Shown piece by piece: positions 56,311 to 64,000 of a DNA stretch of 64,000 bases. The stretch is from Euptelea pleiosperma (taxonomy: Eukaryota > Streptophyta > Magnoliopsida > Ranunculales > Eupteleaceae). The stretch's first letter is position 1. Every line of letters begins with the position of its first letter. The notes below the pieces were generated by a model. The model made no database searches. It saw only the letters and a list, made by a program, of their open reading frames with translations, and had not been told where the DNA came from. The stretch is taken from the NCBI GenBank assembly GCA_035048495.1, contig CM068544.1:13138138-13202137 (forward strand). Direction: 5' to 3'. The position numbers and the translations under genes were made by a program.

Positions 56311-59300
56311 TCACTCCACGGGGAATAAATTCGGATACTTTTCATGCATCTTAGATTCTAGTTTCCATGTTGCCTCCTCCATGTCATGATGTTGCCCAAC
56401 ACCTTGACCAATCGGATAGTCTTGGTGCACAATACCTGTTCCTTGGAATCCAGAATGCGAGTTGGTCGCTCCTCGTACGTTGCATCTGCTTGAAGGTGTA
56501 GCTCCTGATAGTCGATGATGTGTGTAGGATCTGGCTCGTATCTCCGAAGCATGGATACATGGAAAACATCATGGATGCTCGAAAGTTGCGGTGGAAGTGC
56601 CAATTGATATGCAACTTGTCCTGCTCTCCTCAGGATCTCAAACGGTCTGATGAAGTGCGGTGCTAACTTGCCCTTCTTCCCGAAATGGATAGTTCCCTTA
56701 CATGGAGTCACCTTCAAAAAGACTTTATCACCAATCTGGAACTCAAGTGGTCTATGATGTCTATCCGCATAGCTCTTCTGTCTGCTCTGCACTGCCAATA
56801 GTCTGTCTCTGATGATCTTCACCTTCTCACTAGTCTCTTGGATGATCTTTGGTCCTGATAGTGAATGCTCTCCGACTTCTACCTAACATAGGGGTGATCT
56901 ACAAGGTCTGCCATACAGTGCCTCGAAAGGTGCCATGCCGATGCTCGCCTGGAAACTGTTGTTGTAAGCAAACTCTACTAGAGGTAGATGTTTACTCCAA
57001 CTCCCTCCGAAGTCCAGTGCACATGCTCGGAGCATATCATCCAATATCTGAATCGTCCTCTCTAACTGCCCATCGGTCTGGGGGTGGTATGCTGTGCTAA
57101 GCTGAAGCTGAGTCCCCAAAGCTGTCTGAAGTCCCTGCCAAAAATGGGATGTGAAGCGCGGGTCGCGATCTGACACGATCAAAAATGGAATTCCATGAAG
57201 TTTGACGATCTTGTCAACATAAAGCTGTGCTAATGCTGGCACCTTATCGGTCGCCTTCATAGCTAAAAAATGTGCAGACTTGGTCAATCTGTCCACAATA
57301 ACCCACGCTGCATCAAATCCTTGATGAGTCTTTGGTAGTCCTATCATGAAGTCCATCGTGATATGGTCCCACTTCCATTCTGCTACTGGTAATGGTTGTA
57401 AAAGTCCTGCTGGTCGCTGGTGCTCCGTCTTCACTTGCTGACAAGTAAGACATCTGGAAATGAATGAGGCGATGTCCCTCTTCATCCCTCTCCACCAAAA
57501 CTAGCGTCTCAAGTCCTGGTACATCTTCGTAGCACCGGGATGAATGGTGAGTCTAGAACGGTGCGCCTCTAACATGATGTCCTCTCGAAGGATGGGGTTG
57601 TCCGGCACGCATAATCGTCCGTTAAACCGGATGCTATTGTCTGGCTAAATAGTCCAACCCTTCGATCCTGAGCCTCTGGTAATCTCTGCTCGCGTTTCCT
57701 CGAACTCTGGATAGCTGGTCTAAGCCTCAATGATCCTCGGAATAAAAGTCGGTTGAGCGGCAATACTAAAAATAATTGCTCTATCATCACGTCGATCCAC
57801 ATAAAGATTGTACTCCTCAAGAGTTTCTGTCCACTAATGCTGCTGCAAGGCTATGCTTGTCAATGTCCCTCGAGTCTTTCTACTCAATGCGTCTGCAACC
57901 ACGTTGGCCTTGCCCGGATGATAGAGTAGTGTAAAGTCATAGTCCTTCAGGAACTCCATCCACTGTCTTTGACGTAAGTTGAGCTCCTTCTGGGTGAAGA
58001 TATACTTCAAACTTTTGTGGTCCGAGTATACCTCAAACTGCTCGCCGTATAAGTAGTGCATCCAAATCTTCAGGGCGAAAACAATCGCTGCTAATTCCAA
58101 GTCGTGGGTCGGATAATTTTGTTCGTGAATTTTCTATTGCCTTAAAGCGTAGGCCACAACTCTCCCATTCTGCATAAGGACACAACCCGGTCCGCTCTTC
58201 GAAGTGTCACTGTAGATCACATAGCTGGCTCCACTGTCGCTGTCGTAAGCCGGATCTTCAGCTCTTGAAATGTTGCCTCATACTGATCAGTCCAAACAAA
58301 CTTCTCACCCTTCCGGGTCAGCTTCGTCATTGGAGCTGCCAAGCTAGAAAATCCCTCTACGAAGCATCGATAGTATCCTGCAAGTCCCAAGAAACTGCGG
58401 ATCTCTGAAACAGTCTTTGGTCGCCCCCAACTAGAAACTGCCTCTATCTTCGTCGGGTCTACTGAGATACCCGCTATCGTAACCACGTGTCAGAGGAATT
58501 GAACCTCCTCAATCCAAAATGAACACTTCTCCCTCTTGGCATATAATTGATTCTCCCGTAAGGTCTGAAGCATAATCCGGAGATGCTCTACGTGTTCCTC
58601 TGGTGTCTTCGAATAAATAAAAATGTCGTCGACGAAGACAACTACGAACTGGTCCAAATACAGCCTGAAAATACAGTTCATCAAATCCATGAAGGCTGCT
58701 GGTGCATTCGTCAATCCAAAAGGCATGACAAGAAACTCATAGTGTCCATATCTGGTCCTGAAGGCCGTCTTCTGAATGTCTTCATCCTTCACTCGAAGCT
58801 GGTGATAACCTGACCGCAAGTCAATCTTTGAAAAGTGTTGTGTTCCTCGAAGCTAGTCAAATAAGTCATCGATGCGAGGCAAGGGATACCGATTCTTCAC
58901 TGTAACACGTTTAAGCTGTCTATAGTCAATGCAAAGCCGAAGCGATCCATCCTTCTTCTTCACAAACAACACTGGTGCTCCCCACGATGAAATACTCGGT
59001 CTAATAAACCCCCACTCTTGAAGCTCCTAAAGCTGATCATTGAGCTATTTCATCTCTAATGGTGCCATCCGATACGGTGCAATTGATATCGGAGTTGTAC
59101 CTGGATAGACATCTATCCCAAACTCCACCTCTCTCTTCGGCGGCAAACCTGGTAATTCTTCTGTAAACACATCAGAGAAGTCTTGAACCACCTCCTCTGA
59201 CCCAAGCATAATTGTCGCAAGCTCATTACCGAGTACATGCACAAGGTAGCTATCACAGTCCTCAACACCTCTTTTATTGTAGAAGCGGAAAATTGAACCA

Positions 59301-59544
59301 TCCGACGTTTGGAATGACACCTTCTTCTTGAAGCAATTGACTGTAGCATGGTACGATGCGAGCCAATCCATGCCCAGGATAACATTGAAGGTGGCTATCT
59401 CCATTACAATCAGATCCACAACCAGTTCCTGGTTTGAAAACCGAATCGTACAGGCTCTATAAATCCTGTCGACTCCAACTCTCCTCCCCACGGGAGTAAC
59501 CACAGACAAAGGGCGAGTCATAGGCTCAGAAGACAAACCCAAAG
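56311..59544 (-). pseudogene. decayed Tekay/Del chromovirus polyprotein (protease to chromodomain)
   Basis: Read down the minus strand, the order is the protease C-terminal part (LSVVTPVGRRVGVDRI, VILGMDWLASYHATV), RT ([36 protein letters not shown]), RNase H ([25 protein letters not shown]), integrase (CLTCQQVKTEHQRPAGLLQP, MDFMIGLPKT, ISDRDPRF-like, TDGQLERTIQILDDMLRACA) and a C-terminal chromodomain (HDVFHVSMLRRYEPDP, EERPTRILDSKEQVL). Stops include 58853-58855, 57501-57503, 58487-58489 and 56883-56885, and there is a one-base frame change near 56397. The protease N-terminal part lies beyond the solo LTR, at 62995-63113. Gag is outside the window. Confidence 0.88.
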
Positions 59545-62500
59545 TGTAATACCCTAAACTTTCGTTCTAGGGTATTATGGTAAATTCACCTAATAATGCA
59601 AACTTGAAACTTTTTCAAACTCTTATTATTATTTTTATTGTTTAATATCATGTATGAGTATGTGTATTTAATTTGATTTCATTCTGACAACTTTGAAAAA
59701 TCTGCTATTTTTGAAATTCGTTCTTTAGGGCAAAATTCCTGCTAAGAATAATGAACTATAACTTGCAGGGGACTTTTTCTTTCCTCAGCTAACATTCTAG
59801 AACTTTTATAAAAAAATTGTTTTGTGGGCCCGAGACACAAAAAATATTTCTATTTTATCTTTACCAACTTACCTGTGAAATTTGGAACCTTTCTTGAGAC
59901 ATGAAAACCCTAGCGGGAGATTTCGGGAGATTTTGATAAAAATAGTATTTTCGTAATTTTTGAACTTTCCTACCATTCTTATATTTTTTAAATAATATTT
60001 AATTATATTTTATTTATTTAATAAGAGTGTGGGACCCACGAATCACTTTCGGGTCATTTCGATGTCACTTGACACTTTTTCGGTGCTTTGAACGTTTTTA
60101 TGATTTTTATGTATTTAGACTACTTTTATGTGATTTGTGTGTGTGACATGTGTCAATACCTTATTTTATGGACTTTTAAATTATATAATATAGTTTGATT
60201 GAATTAATTTATAATTATTTGTGTTATGATTGTTGGGTGGGGCCATATGGCCAATCTAGATACCTTTTGGGCTTAATAATATTCTTAAATAAAGCCTATT
60301 GATGTATATGGGCCTTGGGCCCATTCTTAACCCATTAATAGTGTAAAATATAAGTTTTTGAGGGTTGAAAAAGTCATCCCTTTGATAGTTACGAATTTCA
60401 ACAAAATAGAAACCCTAATCCTTCCCTAAACCTAATTATGAAAAACTCTAAAGCTTTAGAAGCTTTCACAAACCCAACTCCATTAAAGAATAGAGAAAGC
60501 TCCATTAACCTTCATCCGGGCACCGATCGCACTCGAGCAAGAAGGGAGAATTGACGGGGACTCTGATTTGAAGAACATACTCCGAGGAGAGGAAGATCCG
60601 ACGACTTTCAAATTTGAAGAAACTTTTGATTTTCATTAAAGTTCAAGAAATCTTAAGGTAAGTGCGCTTGATCCATCCTATACTTGTTTTTCTTCAAGAT
60701 TTTATTTATCTTTCATTAGATAATGGTTGATATTCATTATAAATTAATTTTAACAATATTTATTTTATTCTTATTGGGTTGATCTTTATTTTGGGCCACC
60801 ATGATGGGTTGGGCCATGGTCTATTTTGTACATATAACGGATGATTATGTTCTTTATCATTTTCGTTATACTTTTATAATTTAAATATTTTTATAATTAT
60901 TTTTTCTAAATACTTCTTTGAATCTATTTTCCAAAACCGTTTAGTTTGTATTTTTCTGATTTGTATTGATTAAGTTATGATTTTTCTAAGTTGTTGGACT
61001 TTACAAAATAACCCAGAATTTCAGATTTTACACGGTCCACTTCACTTGAGATTTCGATCTATATTTTTAATCTAAATATTTTTCTAATTATTTTTCAATG
61101 GATACCTCTATCAATTTAGTTTCTAGAACCTTTGAGTTTATATTTTTCTCATCTGTATTGATTAAGTTATGATTTTTCAAACATACTGGACTTTTCTGTA
61201 AAACTCAGAATTTCAGATTTTACACGGTCCATTTTACTTGAGATTTCGATCTATATTTTTAACCTAAATATTTTTTTAATTATTTTTCACAGATACCTCT
61301 ATCAATCTAGTTTCTAGAACCTTTGAGTTTGTATTTTTCTGATTTGTATTGATTAAGTTATGATTTTTCAAACATGCTAGACTTTTCTATAAAACCCAGA
61401 ATTCCAGATTTTACACAGTCCACTTCACTTGAGATTTCGATCAATATTTTTAACCTAAATATTTTTCTAATTATTTTTTATAGCCTCTATCAATTTAGTT
61501 TCTAGAACCTTTGAGTTTGTATTTTTCTGATTTGTATTGATTAAATTATGATTTTTTAAATGTGCTAGACTTTTCTGTAAAACCTAGAATCCCAGATTCT
61601 GTCCGACCCACTTCATTAAGGGTTTTGACCTATATTTTTAATCTGAATATTTTTTTATTTATTTTTTCTAAAGACCTCTATGAATCTAGTTTTTAAATCC
61701 ATTAAGTTTATATTTTTCTAATTTATATTTATTTAGTTATGATTTTTACAAGAAATTATGTTTTTTGTGAACTACTTATTTCTTGGATTTTGGGCGATTA
61801 ATGGCCTTGGGAACCCTTAGTGGTTCGCTCATGATTATTGATTATTAAGGTTTTAACCTTGATGTTTGACTAAACCCTAGATGATTTGACCTATACCTGT
61901 ATGCATAGGGATCCCACCCATGTGTCTTGGATCTCTCATAGGGTTCGGCCAAGTGTCTTGGATCCCTCTTTAGGGTTCGACCTTGTGTCATGGATCCCTC
62001 ATAAGGTTCGGCCATGGTGTGTTAGATTGTCTTGTGATTTCCACTTATATTATTCATCCGTGTTGATCGTGACCTTCGGTGATTGTTACATGTTATTCAT
62101 GGTTAACCCTAATTCGTTATCATATTATTACTCTTAATGATCATTGGTTCATTTTATATTTTTATTTAAATGTTAAATACATGTGTGCTTATGTCATGTA
62201 ACCCTAGTACATCTTGTTGTCATACCATGATCATCACGTCATTTCATATAAGGGGTATATAAGGGAACGGGGTTGAAGTATATTATATACGTTATATTGG
62301 TTTTATCAATTAATCAGGGTTCGGTACCCTAGGGTGAAAGGCCCCAGACGTTATTATATCCTGCAGATGGGTCGATGAGACCGCTCCCAGTGCGGGAAGG
62401 AGATGGAGACCCTATGTGGTTATGGGTACTAGTTGCATTGGCATCCCTTACTCATCTGCATTCATCCTCATATTTATGCCATCCTTATTATACGATTGAG

Positions 62501-62994
62501 ATGCATACCTTGATTAAAAAACTTGTATAGTATGATATCATACCATGCACACTGTTGTATTACTGGGCCTCGGCTCATGGTGCTACACCGATACCATTTT
62601 CAGATTTTGAGGAGCCGGGTACGTGAGATGATTTTGAGACGAAAGACTTCGGTGCATTCGAGGAGATCGGCGAGGATTTGGGAGTCGATCCCACACTTTA
62701 GAAATTGTATTTGATTATTTTATAACATTATTTATTTATTTTCACTGGCATATAAGCCTTTGATTGAGAGCATGTTCTCACTTCCATCTCTCCACATTTA
62801 GTTGATTGATTGAATTATTTGTTTCCTACATCTAGACTCTTTTTTTTATTTAGTGGGTTTTCGAATGAACCTTAGTAGTCTAATTGACCTAATTGGACCA
62901 TTAGGGGACATTCATGGATCACCTCTGGGTTCGGGTACGGGTCGATCCACAAATTTTCGGGTCGTATTTGGGTATCCGGATTCGGGGCGTGACA
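59545..62994 (+). mobile_element. 3.45-kb solo LTR of family B inserted in the Tekay protease
   Basis: Begins TGTAATACCCTAAACTTTCG and ends TTCGGGGCGTGACA. A perfect 5-bp duplication CAAAG flanks it (59540-59544 and 62995-62999). The protease reading on the minus strand stops at its right edge and resumes at its left. It contains a ~190-bp tandem array (60941-61790) and no coding domain. Orientation is plus, opposite to the host element, inferred by matching its ends to the Tekay 3' LTR. Confidence 0.93.
60941..61790 (+). repeat. ~190-bp tandem array inside the solo LTR
   Basis: Five units begin at a TTTGAGTTTGTATTTTTCTG block at about 60941, 61131, 61322, 61511 and 61701. Each contains GATTAAGTTATGATTTTT, a CAGAATTTCAGATT block, CACTTGAGATTTCGATC and AAATATTTTTCTAATTATTT. 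Confidence 0.88.
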
Positions 62995-63113
62995 CAAAGA
63001 ACATGCAAATGAAGTAGAAATAAAGGAATACGTAGCACCTGAATCAAATAATACTCTTGCCCAAGAGTTATATAATAAGAATGTACCTTCCACCACTTCG
63101 TTGGTAGCATCAC
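62995..63113 (-). pseudogene. Tekay protease N-terminal piece
   Basis: The minus strand reads SDATNEVVEGTFLLYNSWAR then VLFDSGATYSFISTSF, the aspartic-protease active-site region (DSGA) of Tekay/Del elements. The coding continues across the solo LTR into 59544. To the right it is cut at 63114 by a family A LTR start. Confidence 0.85.
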
Positions 63114-63892
63114 TGATATTCGCTTAAAAGTGCATATTTTCCACTGTTATCTTCTAAGCGTTATCACACTCTCCTACGTAAAACTGCTCTAATTATCTAC
63201 TTTTCTACGTAAGAGTCTATTTCATTGCGTAGAACACACTTTTCTGGACGAAATGGTATATTTGCATGCATTAAACGCATTTTTGGAAGTCTAGGTATAA
63301 AGACATTATGATCAAGTCTCATTACGTGCTTTTCTCTTGCAGAAAACTCGATCGAGCTATTCTCTAGACTTGCGGGCCCCACGATCAACCACAGAAGCCT
63401 AATATCAAAGCTTGAAGAGCCACAGGCTATGACTAGAAGATATGGGCTGAATAAGAGGACCAAAAAGCTAGCCCAAAGAACGAAGAGAGCAGGAGAGCCA
63501 ATGACCAAGAGACGGACCAAAGCGTTTAAAGCCACATGAGTCAGCAATGAATGATGGTCTACTCTACTGGAGAAGTGTGAGGATGGTCATAGTGAAGACC
63601 AGGGTTCCAAACCCTCTGCCAATACTTTTATCTCAATTTTCTGATATTTTCTCTCTCCTCCCCTAATTTTCTATCTCATCTCTCCTTATTTTCTCTCTCT
63701 TCATCTCTCGGTCATCGGATCTACTAACCTAACCCTAGAACTCCTGCCCGTTAGCTCTGGCCCATCTCCCTAAGCTATCGGACCGTTGGATCGTCCATCA
63801 GACTGTCGGATCTCTCTAAATCCGTCGGCCTGCCGATCTGGATCCTAATCAAGTCATCTTCAGTCTGACCATCAGATTGTTTGTCATATCAT
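63114..63892 (+). mobile_element. 5' part of a family A LTR, plus orientation
   Basis: Begins TGATATTCGCTTAAAAGTGC and follows the Athila LTR through CCTACGTAAAACTGCTC, GACCAAGAGACGGACCAAAG and the GGACCGTTGGATC repeats to about TTGTCATATCAT. At 63893 it changes abruptly into family B LTR sequence. The preceding ATCAC (63109-63113) may be its target duplication; the partner is not in the window. Confidence 0.8.
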
Positions 63893-64000
63893 CGTTCTAG
63901 GGTATTACGGTAAATTCACCTAATAATGAAAACCTGAAACTTTTTCAGACTCTTATTATTGTTTTTATTGTTTAATTTCATGCTTGAGTATGTTTATTTA
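63893..64000 (+). mobile_element. 5' part of a family B LTR, lacking the first ~18 bases
   Basis: CGTTCTAGGGTATTACGG and the following bases align with the solo LTR from position 59563 on. The first ~18 bases of the LTR terminus are absent at the junction. It runs off the window end. Confidence 0.75.

Noticed and set aside
56849..57100. 83-codon plus-strand ORF
   Set aside because: It is the antisense shadow of the Tekay integrase.
1..64000. tRNA or rRNA genes
   Set aside because: None was seen on either strand. The only tRNA-related sequences are the retrotransposon primer-binding sites at 25433 and 28601.

Overview
The window is nuclear DNA of a flowering plant. It has split genes with GT-AG introns, nested Ty3/gypsy and Ty1/copia retrotransposons, MITEs and AT-rich spacers, and no bacterial-type operon. 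I cannot name the species. One host gene can be supported: a chromomethylase (CMT3-type DNA cytosine-5 methyltransferase) on the minus strand, 24713 down to 9888. I reassembled it by hand into 20 exons with phase-consistent canonical splice sites, giving 854 residues with BAH, chromodomain and methyltransferase motifs in the plant CMT order. All else I recognise is transposable-element sequence.

Layout. 1-3013: LTR pieces of an Athila-like family (family A) and a Tekay/Del-like family (family B), plus a Tat-type integrase fragment. 3014-5290: unclassified repeat DNA with about two dozen copies of a CCAATCGATTGG-like palindrome. 5312-6148: a direct duplication. 6996-9385: three inverted-repeat elements. 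9888-24713: the CMT gene; its introns hold a decayed chromovirus (about 11480-13830), a hAT-type MITE with an 8-bp target duplication (19146-19701) and a Tourist-like MITE (23250-23842). 25433-40786: a decayed copia element split by a young, nearly intact Athila retrotransposon (26229-40350, TSD ACTTG). 40787-49930: a family B LTR piece, a CACTA transposon end, and one family A solo LTR inserted head-to-head inside another, each with its own perfect TSD. 49931-64000: family B LTRs around a decayed minus-strand Tekay polyprotein, which carries a 3.45-kb opposite-strand solo LTR (TSD CAAAG) inside its protease region and is cut by a family A LTR at 63114.

How the parts relate. CMT enzymes bind H3K9me2 chromatin and methylate CHG sites, mainly in retrotransposons, so this locus is an island of silencing machinery among its typical targets. 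Some premature stops in the decayed Tekay polyprotein fit C-to-T change at methylatable sites; that link is inference. Two features look little described: an array of about 190-bp tandem units in every large family B LTR, and conserved palindromes in the family A LTRs.

All coordinates, splice sites, TSDs and similarities were read by eye. No search or alignment program was run.
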